Below are positions 18,337 to 27,804 of a stretch of 64,000 bases of DNA, in pieces (position 1 is the first letter of the stretch; each line of letters starts with the position of its first letter). This DNA is from Planctomycetota bacterium (GTDB taxonomy: Bacteria; Planctomycetota; UBA1135; UBA2386). The notes beneath the pieces were generated by a model, which did no database searches, was not told where the DNA came from, and saw only the letters and a program-made list of their open reading frames with translations. The stretch is from the NCBI GenBank assembly GCA_016716265.1, contig JADJWQ010000006.1, positions 124,001 to 188,000 of the forward strand, written 5' to 3'. Position numbers and translations under genes: made by a program.

Positions 18337-21300
18337 ATGCCGGTCGGCCGCCGCCGGCACCCGCTCATGATGCTCGCCCGCCGCGCAGCCGTCCCGGCCG
18401 GAGCTGCCGTCGCGCTCCTGCTGCTCACCGCCGCGTCCGCCGCACAGGACGAACCGCTCGCGTCGCCCGGCGGTGCTGCGCAGGCGGCGACGCTCGAGTT
18501 CTTCGAGGCGCGCATCCGCCCCCTGCTCGCCGAACACTGTGTGCGCTGTCACGGTCTCGGCGAGCGGAAGTCGGGGCTGCGTCTCGACCACTTGACGTTC
18601 GTGCTGCGCGGCGGCTCGCGCGGACCCGCACTCGTTCCCGGCGACACCGAACGCAGCCGGCTGCTGCGCGCGGTCGGCTACGACGACGTCGATCTGCAGA
18701 TGCCGCCGGACGGTCGTCTGTCCACGCGGCAGCGCGCCGACCTCGCGGCCTGGATCCGCGCCGGCGCGGCGTGGCCCGACGAACCGATCCCGTCCGCCAC
18801 CGGGCCCGAGCGCCCCGCGTTCGATCTCGCCGCGCGGCGCACCGAGCACTGGGCGTGGCGGCCGATCGCACCGCCACCCACTCCGGAGCCCATCGAGCCG
18901 GAGTGGTCGCGGGACCCGCTCGACCGCTTCGTACGCGCGCGGCTCGCGGCCGCCGGGCTCGAGCCGGCACCGGTCGCCGACCGGCGCACCTGGCTGCGCC
19001 GCGTGTGGTTCGACCTCGTCGGGCTGCCGCCGCCGACCGACGCGATCGAGGCGTTCCTCGCCGACCCGGAGGCCGGCGCCGAGGCGCGCGTCGTGGACGC
19101 CCTGCTCGCGTCGCGCCAATACGCCGAACGGCAGGCGCGCCATTGGCTCGATCTGTTCCGCTATGCGGAGACGATGGGTCACGAGTTCGACTTCGACATC
19201 GAGGGGGCGTGGCGCTATCGCGACTACCTGATCCGCGCTCTCGACGCGGACGTGCCGTACGACCGCCTGGTGGTCGAGCACCTCGCTGGCGACCTCGTCG
19301 ACGAGCCGCGCCGCGACCCGGCGACGAGCGCGAACGAGTCCGCGCTCGCCACCGCGATCCTGTGGCTCGGCGACCAGACCCACAGCCCGGTCGACGCCCG
19401 CCAGGCGCGCGCCGACCGCATCGACAACGCGATCGACATCGTGTCGAAGGCGTTCCTCGGCATGACGGTCGCCTGCGCGCGCTGCCACGACCACAAGTTC
19501 GACGCGATCTCGACGCGCGACTACTACGCGCTCGCCGGCGTGCTGCGCAGCTCGCGCTACCTGCCACGGGCGACCGCGCCGGAGCCGGCGGTCGCGGCGG
19601 CCGTCGACCGCCTCCAGGGCGCCCGGCGCGAGCTGCTCGACGCGCTGACGGCGAGCTGGGACAGCGCGCTCGGCGAGCCCGCGCAGGCCTTGACCGACCT
19701 GCTCGCCGCGGCCCTCGCGGTGCCGCCACCCGCCGCGCCGGGTGCCGACGACGACGCGCGGGCCCGCCAGCGCGCCGACCGCGACGCGCTGCTCGGCGAG
19801 CTCGCCGCCCGCCACCACCTCGCGGATGCCGCCACATTGCGCTCGCTCGACACCGAGCTGCGCGACCGCGCGGCCGCCGACCGCGGTCATCCGCTGCACC
19901 TGCTGGCCCGGCTGCGTGAGCTCGGGGCGCCCGGCGCGGTGAACCTCGACGGGCTGTGGGCCGACCTCGCCGCCGCCGAGCCCCAGCCCGCGGCCGCGGC
20001 ACGCCGCGCGGACGTCACCGTGTTCGACGCCGACGATCCGCACTCCGTGCAGTCAGCGCGCCACGACGGACCGGGCTTCGCGGCGTCGCCGCGTCGCGAT
20101 GCGGTGGTGCTCGAGGTGCCGGCCGGCGGCGCTGACGTCAGCGTCCATCCATTGCCCGGTACGTGGCAATGCAGCGCCGCGACGGCGCGCCGGCTGTGGG
20201 GCACACTGGCGACGCCGGATTTCCCGATCGAGCGCCGCTACCTGCACGTGCTGGCGGCGGGACGCGATGCGCGTCTCAATGTCGTGCTCGACGGCTTCTA
20301 CCTGATCCGCGATCCCATCTACGGCGCGCTCAAGCCGCGCGTCGATTCCCCCGCGCCTCGCTGGTATCGCATCGATCTCGACATGTGGCGCGGTGAGACC
20401 TTCTACCTGGAGGCCGCCGACCGCAGCTCGCCCGACCCCGCCGATCCGATCCACGGGCGTGGCAGCGGCGGCTACGACCGCGACGGCTGGATCGCGGTGC
20501 GGCGCGCGGTGCTCTCCGACGACCCGGCGCCACCGGCTGAACCGGCGCTCGCCGCGCCCGGCCTCGACACTCTCGGGCGGACGCCGCCCGCCGACCTGAC
20601 CGAGCTCGCCGCGCGCTACGCGGCGGCGGCGCGCCGCGCGGTCACCGCCCTGCGCCCGGTCGTCGCGACCGCGACACCGCCGCGCGCCGGCGACCTCGCG
20701 GTGCTCACGGCGCTGGTGCGTTGTGGCGCGCTGCCGGCACCGGCGGGGGAGCACTGGTCCGGTCGGCTCGCCGCGTGGCGCGACGCGGTCGCAGCGGTTC
20801 CCGCACCGGAGTTCGCGCCGGCGACGGCGGACGGCCCCGGCGTCGACGAGCGCGTCCACGTCCGCGGCAGCCCGCGCAATCTCGGCGAGGCCGTGCCGCG
20901 CCGCTTCCTGGAGGCGCTCGGCGGTGCCCCGGTCCGATCGGCGGGCAGCGGGCGACTCGAGATCGCCCGGCAGATCGTCGACCCGGCCAATCCGTGGACG
21001 CCGCGCGTCGCCGTCAATCGCGTGTGGCACCACCTGCTCGGCCGTGGCCTCGTGCCGACCGTCGACAATCTCGGCGTGCTGGGCATGCCGCCCACGCACC
21101 CGGACCTGCTCGATCGCCTCGCCGCCGACTTCGTTGCGGACGGCTGGTCGCTGAAGCGGCTGTATCGGCGGATCGTGCTGAGTCGGACGTACGCGAGCGA
21201 CAGCCGGCTGCACCCGGTCGCGGAGCGGCTCGATCCGGACGACCTGCTGCTGCACCGCGCCCGGATCCGACGGCTCGAGGGCGAGGTGCTGCGCGACGCG

Positions 21301-21816
21301 ATCCTGGCGGTGGCCGGCAGCTTGGATCCACAGCCGTTCGGGCCGGGCGTGCCGGTGCACCTGACGCCGTTCCTCGACGGCCGCGGCCGGCCCGGCCGCT
21401 CGGGTCCGGCCGACGGCGCCGGCCGCCGCAGCATCTACCTCGAGGTGCGCCGCAACTTCCTCGACCCGTTCTTCCTCGCGTTCGACACGCCGATCCCGTT
21501 CTCGACGGTCGGCCAGCGCACCGTCTCGAACGTCCCCGCGCAGGCGCTGTCGCTACTCAACGACCCGTTCGTCCACGACCAGGCGCAGCGCTTCGCGACC
21601 CTCGCGCTCACCGCCGAGGCCGACCCCGAGCTGCGCATCGAGCGCATGTTCGAGCGCGCCCTCGCCCGCCTGCCGACGCTCGCCGAGCGCACGAAGCTGC
21701 TGCGCTTCACGCTCACGCAGGCCGCCCTCCGCGCCGTCCCGCCCGACGACCCCGCCGTCTGGACCGACCTCGCCCACGCCCTCCTCAACCTGAAGGAGTT
21801 CGCCTTCCTCCGCTGA
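18337..21816 (+). CDS. Planctomycete cytochrome-like DUF1549/DUF1553 protein with PSCyt1 domain
   Basis: 1159 aa secreted protein. The signal peptide is at about 10-36 (two possible starts: ATG 18337 and ATG 18367). Domains: PSCyt1 with heme-binding CVRCH (68-72); PSCyt2/DUF1549 (about 190-410) with a second CxxCH, CARCH at 380-384; a long linker with a beta-rich insertion (about 565-720); and PSD1/DUF1553 (about 860-1150) with the typical NRVWHHLLGRGLVPTVDNLG and GEVLRDAILAVAG blocks. This family is expanded in Planctomycetota and is normally paired with a DUF1501 gene, as here. Biochemical role unknown; c-type heme binding is inferred from CxxCH. The stop codon begins a dispersed repeat. 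Confidence 0.93.
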   Translation: MPVGRRRHPLMMLARRAAVPAGAAVALLLLTAASAAQDEPLASPGGAAQAATLEFFEARIRPLLAEHCVRCHGLGERKSGLRLDHLTFVLRGGSRGPALVPGDTERSRLLRAVGYDDVDLQMPPDGRLSTRQRADLAAWIRAGAAWPDEPIPSATGPERPAFDLAARRTEHWAWRPIAPPPTPEPIEPEWSRDPLDRFVRARLAAAGLEPAPVADRRTWLRRVWFDLVGLPPPTDAIEAFLADPEAGAEARVVDALLASRQYAERQARHWLDLFRYAETMGHEFDFDIEGAWRYRDYLIRALDADVPYDRLVVEHLAGDLVDEPRRDPATSANESALATAILWLGDQTHSPVDARQARADRIDNAIDIVSKAFLGMTVACARCHDHKFDAISTRDYYALAGVLRSSRYLPRATAPEPAVAAAVDRLQGARRELLDALTASWDSALGEPAQALTDLLAAALAVPPPAAPGADDDARARQRADRDALLGELAARHHLADAATLRSLDTELRDRAAADRGHPLHLLARLRELGAPGAVNLDGLWADLAAAEPQPAAAARRADVTVFDADDPHSVQSARHDGPGFAASPRRDAVVLEVPAGGADVSVHPLPGTWQCSAATARRLWGTLATPDFPIERRYLHVLAAGRDARLNVVLDGFYLIRDPIYGALKPRVDSPAPRWYRIDLDMWRGETFYLEAADRSSPDPADPIHGRGSGGYDRDGWIAVRRAVLSDDPAPPAEPALAAPGLDTLGRTPPADLTELAARYAAAARRAVTALRPVVATATPPRAGDLAVLTALVRCGALPAPAGEHWSGRLAAWRDAVAAVPAPEFAPATADGPGVDERVHVRGSPRNLGEAVPRRFLEALGGAPVRSAGSGRLEIARQIVDPANPWTPRVAVNRVWHHLLGRGLVPTVDNLGVLGMPPTHPDLLDRLAADFVADGWSLKRLYRRIVLSRTYASDSRLHPVAERLDPDDLLLHRARIRRLEGEVLRDAILAVAGSLDPQPFGPGVPVHLTPFLDGRGRPGRSGPADGAGRRSIYLEVRRNFLDPFFLAFDTPIPFSTVGQRTVSNVPAQALSLLNDPFVHDQAQRFATLALTAEADPELRIERMFERALARLPTLAERTKLLRFTLTQAALRAVPPDDPAVWTDLAHALLNLKEFAFLR

Positions 21817-21852
21817 CTTCCGATCGGTACCGCGTGCGATTTTTACATCAGG
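21814..21852 (+). repeat. 39-bp dispersed repeat, copy 2, starting at the DUF1553 stop codon
   Basis: Begins with TGA, the stop of the preceding gene, and matches copy 1 (8797 down to 8759) at 36 of 39 positions, including the T5 tract at 21840-21845. It lies in the 70-bp gap before the DUF1501 gene. Confidence 0.8.
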
Positions 21853-21886
21853 CGACCTCACCCCACCCCGGCTCCGACGCATCCCG

Positions 21887-23293
21887 ATGCGACCCCCGCC
21901 CAGCGATCCTCGTTCCGCGTCCGCGCTGACCCGCCGCGACGCGCTCGCGCGCACCGCCCACGGCTTCGGTGGCCTCGCGCTGCTGTCGCTGCTCGGCCCG
22001 CGCGGCGGTGTGCTGTCCGCATTGCACCATGTGCCGCGGGCGCGCAGCGTCATCTTCCTGTACATGGACGGCGGTCCGTCACAGGTCGACACGTTCGACC
22101 CGAAGCCGCGGCTGCAGCGGGAGGACGGCCAGCGGTTCGGGCTGAAGATGGAGCCGACCCAGTTCAACAACAATGGCGGCACCCTCGCGAGCCCGTGGAA
22201 GTTCGCGCCGCGCGGCCAGTGCGGCACGCCCGTCAGCGACCTGTTCCCACACGTCGGCACGTGCATGGACGACATCGCCGTCGTCCGCTCGATGGTCGCG
22301 GACTTCTCCGAGCACACCAACGGCAACTACTTCCTGCACACCGGCATCGGCCTGCAGGGGCGGCCGTCGATGGGCGCGTGGATCTCGTACGGCCTCGGCT
22401 CGCCGAATCGCGACCTGCCGACCTTCGTCGTGCTCAATGGCGGGCTGATACCGCCCGGCGGCCTCGACTGCTTCAACACCGGCTTCCTGCCCGCGAGCCA
22501 CCAGGGCTCGATCTTCAAGGCGGGCGAGCAGCCGGTCGCGAACGTGCTGCCGCGCGAGCAGCACCCAGGGCTCCAGCGCAACAAGCTCGACCTGATCCGT
22601 GCGCTCGACGACGAGGTCGTGCGCCAGGTCGGCCCGGACGACGGCATCGAGTCGGCGATCGTCAACTACGAGCTCGCGGCGCGCATGCAGCTCGCGGTCC
22701 CGGAGCTGATGGACCTGAGCGGCGAGAGCGCCGCGACGCGGCGGCTGTACGGACTCGACGCCGACTTCGAGCCCGCCCGCATCTACGGCCGCCAGTGCCT
22801 GATCGCGCGCCGGCTCGTCGAGCGCGGCGTGCCGTTCGTCGAGCTGACCTGCCCGCGGCTCGACACCGACCGCTGGGACCAGCACAGCCGCCTGCGCCGC
22901 GACCACGAGCTCAACGCCCGTGCGGTCGACCAGGGCATCGCCGGCCTGCTGAAGGACCTGCGGTCGCGCGGCCTGCTCGACTCGACGCTCGTCGTGTTCG
23001 CCGGCGAGTTCGGCCGCACGCCGTTCGCCCAGGGCCGCGACGGTCGCGACCACAACCCGTTCGGCTTCTCGATCTGGCTGGCGGGCGGCGGCATCCGCGG
23101 CGGGATCGTCCACGGCGCGACCGACGACTACGGCTACAAGGCGATCGTCGACCGCGTGACCGTCCACGATCTGCACGCCACGATGCTGCATCTGCTGGGC
23201 GTCGACCACACGCGGCTCACCTATCGCTTCAGCGGGCGCGACATCCGGCTGACGGACGTCTACGGTGAAGTGCTGGCGCCCGTGCTGGCCTGA
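21887..23293 (+). CDS. DUF1501-family secreted protein (Tat-type N-terminus)
   Basis: 468 aa. The N-terminus has a twin-arginine signal (LTRRDALARTAHGFGGLALL). The body is the alkaline-phosphatase-superfamily-like DUF1501 fold: FLYMDGGPSQVDTFDPKP near the N-terminus, HTGIGLQGRPSMGAWISYGLG (split across about 150-172), VVFAGEFGRTPFAQ and DLHATMLHLLGVDHTRLTYRFSGRD near the C-terminus. Proteins of this family accompany DUF1553 proteins in Planctomycetota, where they are thought to act in breakdown of complex polymers, but no activity is established. It lies 70 bp downstream of its DUF1553 partner, with the dispersed repeat between them. Confidence 0.92.
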   Translation: MRPPPSDPRSASALTRRDALARTAHGFGGLALLSLLGPRGGVLSALHHVPRARSVIFLYMDGGPSQVDTFDPKPRLQREDGQRFGLKMEPTQFNNNGGTLASPWKFAPRGQCGTPVSDLFPHVGTCMDDIAVVRSMVADFSEHTNGNYFLHTGIGLQGRPSMGAWISYGLGSPNRDLPTFVVLNGGLIPPGGLDCFNTGFLPASHQGSIFKAGEQPVANVLPREQHPGLQRNKLDLIRALDDEVVRQVGPDDGIESAIVNYELAARMQLAVPELMDLSGESAATRRLYGLDADFEPARIYGRQCLIARRLVERGVPFVELTCPRLDTDRWDQHSRLRRDHELNARAVDQGIAGLLKDLRSRGLLDSTLVVFAGEFGRTPFAQGRDGRDHNPFGFSIWLAGGGIRGGIVHGATDDYGYKAIVDRVTVHDLHATMLHLLGVDHTRLTYRFSGRDIRLTDVYGEVLAPVLA

Positions 23294-23330
23294 GCGTGGC
23301 CCGCGGCGTGGGGCACACAGACACATCGCA

Positions 23331-23345
23331 GTACCGATCGGAAGT
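23331..23345. repeat. Dispersed repeat core, copy 3, just before the aldo-keto reductase start
   Basis: GTACCGATCGGAAGT, identical over 15 bp to copies 1, 2 (reverse complement) and 4. It ends 1 bp before the ATG at 23347, where a ribosome-binding site would be expected. The T-tract half of the long copies is missing; only the nearby CACATC faintly recalls it. Confidence 0.65.
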
Positions 23346-23346
23346 G

Positions 23347-24357
23347 ATGGAAGAGCGTTCGTTCGAGGGCGTGGGACGGGCGGTGTCGGTGGTCGGGCTC
23401 GGCTGCTGGCAGCTCGGCGGTGAGTGGGGCGAGGTGTCGGACGCGCAGGCGGACGCCGTGCTCGATGCCGCGTGCGACGCGGGCATCACGTTCCTCGACA
23501 CCGCCGACGTCTACGGGCGTGGCCGCAGCGAGCGGCGCATCGCGCGGTTCCTCGCGCGGCGCGGCCTGCGCGACGGCGCCGTGCGCCCGGTGATCGCGAC
23601 CAAGGTCGGCCGCTTCCAGGAGCCCGGCTGGCCGTGGAACCTGCAGGCGGCGACCGTGCGGCGCCACGTCGAAGCGTCCCTGCGCCGCCTCGGCACCGAC
23701 GTGCTCGATCTCGTGCAGCTCCACTGCGTGCCACCCGAGCGCCTCGCCGACGGCTCGCTGTTCGACGTGCTCCGCGAGCTCCGCGACGCCGGCCGCATCC
23801 GCGCCTTCGGCGCCAGCGTCGAGACGGTCCGCGAGGCCGAGCTGTGCCTGCGCGATCCCGATTGCGCGTCGCTGCAGGTCATCTACAACCTGCTGCGCCA
23901 GCGTCCGGCCGAGGCGTTCTTCGACCGCGCGCGGGAGCGCGGCGTCGCGATCATCGTACGGCTGCCCCTCGCGAGCGGGCTGCTCGCCGGGCGCTGGCAC
24001 CGCTCGACGACCTTCGGCCCGGCCGACCACCGCACGTACAACCGCGACGGTGCCGCGTTCCACGTCGGCGAGACGTTCTCCGGCGTGCCGTTCGACACCG
24101 GTCTCGCACTGGTCGACGAGCTGCGGGCGATCGCCCCGGCCGGCACCGATCTCGCGGCGTTCGCCCAGCGCTTCGTGATCGACCACGCGGCCGTCACCAC
24201 CGTGATCACCGGCGCCACGCGCCCCGACCAGGTTCGTCGCAATGCCGCGGTCGCGGCACTGCCGCCGCTGTCGCGCGCGATGCACGCCCGCCTCGCGCGC
24301 TGGGAGCGGGACCGCGTGCGCCCCCACGTCCGCGGCCACGGAGATGCGCCGCGATGA
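23347..24357 (+). CDS. Aldo-keto reductase
   Basis: 336 aa, TIM-barrel NADPH oxidoreductase. The catalytic tetrad is visible: Asp51 and Tyr56 (FLDTADVYG), Lys86 (ATKVG) and His126 (LVQLH). The N-terminus (VSVVGLGCWQLGG) and C-terminal cofactor region (TTVITGATRPDQVRRN) are typical. ATG 23347 gives the normal family N-terminus; an in-frame GTG at 23296 would add 17 residues encoded by the repeat-containing intergenic sequence and is rejected. The stop overlaps the next gene as ATGA. Substrate unknown. Confidence 0.93.
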   Translation: MEERSFEGVGRAVSVVGLGCWQLGGEWGEVSDAQADAVLDAACDAGITFLDTADVYGRGRSERRIARFLARRGLRDGAVRPVIATKVGRFQEPGWPWNLQAATVRRHVEASLRRLGTDVLDLVQLHCVPPERLADGSLFDVLRELRDAGRIRAFGASVETVREAELCLRDPDCASLQVIYNLLRQRPAEAFFDRARERGVAIIVRLPLASGLLAGRWHRSTTFGPADHRTYNRDGAAFHVGETFSGVPFDTGLALVDELRAIAPAGTDLAAFAQRFVIDHAAVTTVITGATRPDQVRRNAAVAALPPLSRAMHARLARWERDRVRPHVRGHGDAPR

Positions 24358-24800
24358 CCGCGTCCGACCGCTCGCCGCGCTGGCCCCGCCTGCGCTCCCG
24401 CTCGCGGCTGCTCGATCTGCTCGCCGCGCTGCTGCTGCTGCTCGGCTTCTGGACCGCGTTCACGTCCTTCCTGGCGCTCGGCATCGTGCTGCTCGCCACC
24501 GCGATCGGCATCGCGTTCGAGTTCCCGGACCCGGAGGCCGAGGAGCGCGCCACGATCGCCGCCGAGCGTGCGCGCGAGACTTCCGGCCGCCGGCTCGCCA
24601 CCGCACGGACGCCGCTGACGCCGACCGGCCTCGTGCGAGCCGATGACGATCCGGCCGGCGAGCACGCCGCGCGCAGCATCGCGGGCGACCTGCCGGAGGG
24701 CACGCGCGTCGAGATCGTCAACGAGGTCGACGGCGAGTGGGTCGTGCGGCTGCCGCCGCCATCCTCGCCGCCGCCGTCCGCGCCAGCACCGCCGGCCTGA
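24354..24800 (+). CDS. Small two-helix membrane protein
   Basis: 148 aa, unrecognised. A basic N-terminus is followed by a hydrophobic hairpin (LLDLLAALLLLLGFWTAF and FLALGIVLLATAIGIAF, about 19-54), an acidic/charged cytoplasmic-looking stretch rich in Glu, Ala and Arg, and a short C-terminal segment (GTRVEIVNEVDGEWVVRLPPP) ending in a Pro/Ala/Ser tail. It is translationally coupled to the aldo-keto reductase by a 4-bp ATGA overlap. No function can be assigned. Confidence 0.75.
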   Translation: MTASDRSPRWPRLRSRSRLLDLLAALLLLLGFWTAFTSFLALGIVLLATAIGIAFEFPDPEAEERATIAAERARETSGRRLATARTPLTPTGLVRADDDPAGEHAARSIAGDLPEGTRVEIVNEVDGEWVVRLPPPSSPPPSAPAPPA

Positions 24801-24808
24801 GCGCGGCG

Positions 24809-25438
24809 TCACTCCGCGTGGACGAACACGACCTCGAGGACCCGCGGCCCGTGCACGCCCACGACGAGCTTCAGCTCGATGTCCGCGGTGCGCGACGGCC
24901 CGGTGACGAACGTCACGCAGCTCGACACCCCTTCACCACCGATCCTCTGCAATGCCGTGCCGACCGTCGCGACGAGCGCGCCGGTCGGCACGACGCACAC
25001 GTGCACCGGCGGCAGCAGCGACGCGAGCCGCGAGCGCTCGTGCGCCACGTCGAGCACGAGCGTGCCGGTCTCGGCGATCGCCAGCCGGGCCGAGGTCAGC
25101 CCGGCCTCGCACTCCCACACCTCGTCGTCGCGCTCCGCGAACAGGAAGCCGGCACCGCGCAGCGAGGCCACGTAGCCGGCCGCGGGGTCCGGCACCGCGA
25201 CCCGCGTCGCACCGTGCCCGCGCAGGATCGCCGTGAGCGCCTCGCCGAGCGCGTCGCCGCCCGCGGCCACCTCCTGCACGCGCACGCCGAGTGGCTCGGC
25301 CCGCGCGCGGAAGCCCGCGACGAGCGCAGCGACATCCCCGGCGTCCGCAGCCGCGGGGTGCTCCGGCAGAGCGACGCCAGCCGGGCGGCCCGCCCGGCGC
25401 AGCGCATCGCGCACCGCCTGCAGCACCGGAATGCTCAC
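24809..25438 (-). CDS. lutC: Lactate utilisation protein C (LUD domain)
   Basis: 209 aa LUD-domain protein, third component of the LutABC L-lactate oxidation complex. The family pattern is visible: VAVPDPAAGYVASLRGAGF, the central block AGLTSARLAIAETGTLVLD, and VVPTGALVATV. Its GTG start overlaps the lutB stop by 4 bp (GTGA). It converges with the small membrane protein gene 8 bp away. Confidence 0.93.
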   Translation of the reverse strand: MSIPVLQAVRDALRRAGRPAGVALPEHPAAADAGDVAALVAGFRARAEPLGVRVQEVAAGGDALGEALTAILRGHGATRVAVPDPAAGYVASLRGAGFLFAERDDEVWECEAGLTSARLAIAETGTLVLDVAHERSRLASLLPPVHVCVVPTGALVATVGTALQRIGGEGVSSCVTFVTGPSRTADIELKLVVGVHGPRVLEVVFVHAE

Positions 25439-26970
25439 GGCTCGCCCTCCTCGGTCCTCGCGGTCCGCGTGCCGCACAGCGCCATGCCGGCGCGCCAGCA
25501 GTCCCGGAACGCGTGCCGCGCGAGCGGCCGCAGGTCGCGACCTTCGGTCCACGCCGCGAGCGGCGGCGCGAGCCATCCGAGCAGCCCGCCGACCCGGCCA
25601 ATCCGACCGCCGCGCGCGAACAGCCGCTGTCCGAGCCGCACGAGCCGCGTGGCGACGGCGTAGCGCCACGGCGAGCGCACGACGAACGACCACAGCCAGA
25701 ACGCGAGCCGCTCACCGCGCCGGCGCGGCACGGTCCCCCGCGGCCCGCGCGGGGCGCTCGCCGCACCGACGACCTCGCCGCGCAGGTGCAGCAGCAGTCC
25801 CGGGATGTCGATGCGCACCGGGCACACGTCGCGGCACGCCCCACACAGCGACGACGCGAACGGCAGCTGCGCGCCCCGCTCGAGTCCCGCGAGCTGCGGT
25901 GTGATGACCGCCCCGATCGGCCCCGGATAGACGGACCCGTACGCGTGTCCGCCGACCTGCTGGTAGACCGGGCACGCATTGAGGCACGCCCCACAGCGGA
26001 TGCACGCGAGGCTCTGCCGCGTGACGGCCTGCTCGAGCATCCGCGACCGCCCGTTGTCGAGCACGACGACGTGCACCTCGTCGGGCCCCTCCATCGCCGG
26101 GTCCGACTTCGGGCCGGTGATCAGTGTCTGGTAGGTCGTCAGGTGCTGCCCGGTCCCCGACCGCGGCAGGAGCTTCAGGAACACGTCCAGATCGGCGAGC
26201 CGCGGCACGACCTTCTCGATGCCCATCAGCGCGATGTGCACGCGCGGTGCCGTGATGCTCAGGCGCGCGTTGCCCTCGTTCTCGAGCACCAGGAACGAGC
26301 CGGTCTCCGCGATGGCGAAGTTCACACCGGAGATGCCGATGCCGGCCTCGGCGAAACGCTCGCGCAACACGCGCCGGGCAGCCGCGGTCAGGGCCTGCTC
26401 GTCGGCATCCGGTGCAGTGCCGACGCGCTCGGCGAACAGCTCGGCGATCTGCGCCTTCGTCTTGTGGATGGCGGGGACGATGATGTGCGAAGGTGCCTCG
26501 CCGGCGAGCTGCACGATCCACTCGCCGAGATCGGTCTCCACCGACGTGAAGCCGGCTCGCTCGAGGTGCTCGCCGAGCCGCACCTCCTCCGAGGTCATCG
26601 ACTTGCTCTTGACGATCGTGCGGGACGCTTCCGGGCGCCCCTGCAGCGCGCCCTCGCACAGCGCGGCGACGATCGCGCAGCACTCCTCTGCATCGCGCGC
26701 CCAGTGCACGCGCACGCCGCGCGCCGTCGCGCGCTCGGCGAACTGCTCGAGGTAGTGATCCAGACGTTCGAGCGTGTGGTCCTTGATCGCCCGCGCGCGG
26801 TCGCGCAGCGCATCGAACTCCACCGCGCCGACGTCGGCGACCGCCGCGCGCCGCCGCTCGCCGAACAGGTCGGTCGCGTGCCGCAACGCGCCGCGCAGCG
26901 TCGCGTCGCCGAGCGCCGCCACGGCGTTCTCGCCGAAGCGCTCCATCCGTTGCTGCTCGCCGGCGCTCAC
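25435..26970 (-). CDS. lutB: Lactate utilisation iron-sulfur protein B
   Basis: 511 aa. The N-terminal LUD domain (about 60-300) contains IVKSKSMTSEEV and NFAIAETGSFLVLENEGNAR. Two [4Fe-4S] clusters follow (CIRCGACLNACPVY and CGACRDVCPVRID), then a C-terminal helical extension. It is the electron-transfer core of the LutABC complex, which oxidises lactate to pyruvate. GTG 26970 overlaps the lutA stop; an internal ATG (MERFGENAV) is an alternative start 24 bp downstream. Confidence 0.95.
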   Translation of the reverse strand: MSAGEQQRMERFGENAVAALGDATLRGALRHATDLFGERRRAAVADVGAVEFDALRDRARAIKDHTLERLDHYLEQFAERATARGVRVHWARDAEECCAIVAALCEGALQGRPEASRTIVKSKSMTSEEVRLGEHLERAGFTSVETDLGEWIVQLAGEAPSHIIVPAIHKTKAQIAELFAERVGTAPDADEQALTAAARRVLRERFAEAGIGISGVNFAIAETGSFLVLENEGNARLSITAPRVHIALMGIEKVVPRLADLDVFLKLLPRSGTGQHLTTYQTLITGPKSDPAMEGPDEVHVVVLDNGRSRMLEQAVTRQSLACIRCGACLNACPVYQQVGGHAYGSVYPGPIGAVITPQLAGLERGAQLPFASSLCGACRDVCPVRIDIPGLLLHLRGEVVGAASAPRGPRGTVPRRRGERLAFWLWSFVVRSPWRYAVATRLVRLGQRLFARGGRIGRVGGLLGWLAPPLAAWTEGRDLRPLARHAFRDCWRAGMALCGTRTARTEEGEP

Positions 26971-27695
26971 GGCGCGTCCCCCGCGAGGATCTCGGCGACA
27001 TGCACGGCGCGCACCGCCGAGCCGAGCCGCCGCAGCCGCCCCTCGATCTGCATCAGGCAGCTGACGTCCGCCGCGGCCACGCAGTCGACCCCGAGCGCCG
27101 CGATCGCCTCGCACTTGCGATCGGCGATCGCGGTCGACAGCTCGGCGTGCTTGACGGCGAAGGTCCCGCCGAATCCGCAGCAACTGTCGGCCTCCGGCAT
27201 CTCGACCAGCTCGAGCGCACGCACCTTGCTCAGGAGCCGCCGCGGCTCGTCGCGGATGCCGAGCTCGCGCAGCCCGTGACACGCGTCGTGCCAGGTGACC
27301 CGCGCGGCGAAGTGCGCGCCGATCGCGTCGCGGCCGAGCACGCCGACCACGAACTGACACAGCTCGCGGCTCCGCTCCGCGAGCCGCTCGGCACGCTCGC
27401 GCCAGGCGGGCTCGGCGTCGAACAGCCGCGGGAAATGGTGGACCATCGCCGCGCAGGACCCCGACGGCAGCACCGCCCAGTCGGCGCCGGACCGCTCGAA
27501 GCTCGCGATCCACTGCCGCGCCTGCCGGGCGGCGTGGCCGCGGTAGCCCGTGTTGTAGGCCGGCTGCCCGCAGCAGGTCGCGCCCGGGTCGAACGTCACC
27601 TCGCAGCCGAGCCGACGCAGCACCTGGACGGCGGCCACCCCGACGGTGGGCCAGACCTGGTCGACGAGGCAGGTGACGAACAAGGCGACGCGCAC
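26967..27695 (-). CDS. lutA: Lactate utilisation protein A (CCG domains)
   Basis: 242 aa with two CCG (cysteine-rich) modules: GATCCGQPAYNTGY near residue 40 and DSCCGFGGTFAVKH near residue 175, plus the conserved WHDACHGLRELG block. First gene of lutABC. GTG start at 27695. The divergent gap to the LigB-like gene is 109 bp. No LutR/LldR-type regulator gene lies next to the operon. Confidence 0.95.
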   Translation of the reverse strand: MRVALFVTCLVDQVWPTVGVAAVQVLRRLGCEVTFDPGATCCGQPAYNTGYRGHAARQARQWIASFERSGADWAVLPSGSCAAMVHHFPRLFDAEPAWRERAERLAERSRELCQFVVGVLGRDAIGAHFAARVTWHDACHGLRELGIRDEPRRLLSKVRALELVEMPEADSCCGFGGTFAVKHAELSTAIADRKCEAIAALGVDCVAAADVSCLMQIEGRLRRLGSAVRAVHVAEILAGDAP

Positions 27696-27804
27696 GCCGG
27701 GAGCGTACCCGCGATGGTGCAGACGCGGGAGCGTCCGTTCCAGGTCCTGCCGAGCGGCCGCGGGGCAGGTGCCCCCGGCCGCGCCGCCGCGCTACGCTGC
27801 AGGG

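Noticed and set aside
18309..23319. A shared 14-mer in opposite orientation (TGTGTGCCCCACGC at 18309-18322 and its complement at 23306-23319) flanking the first DUF1553/DUF1501 pair, as if terminal inverted repeats.
   Set aside because: Many 14-bp matches are expected by chance between sites in a 64-kb GC-rich sequence, no transposase is present and no target duplication is seen.
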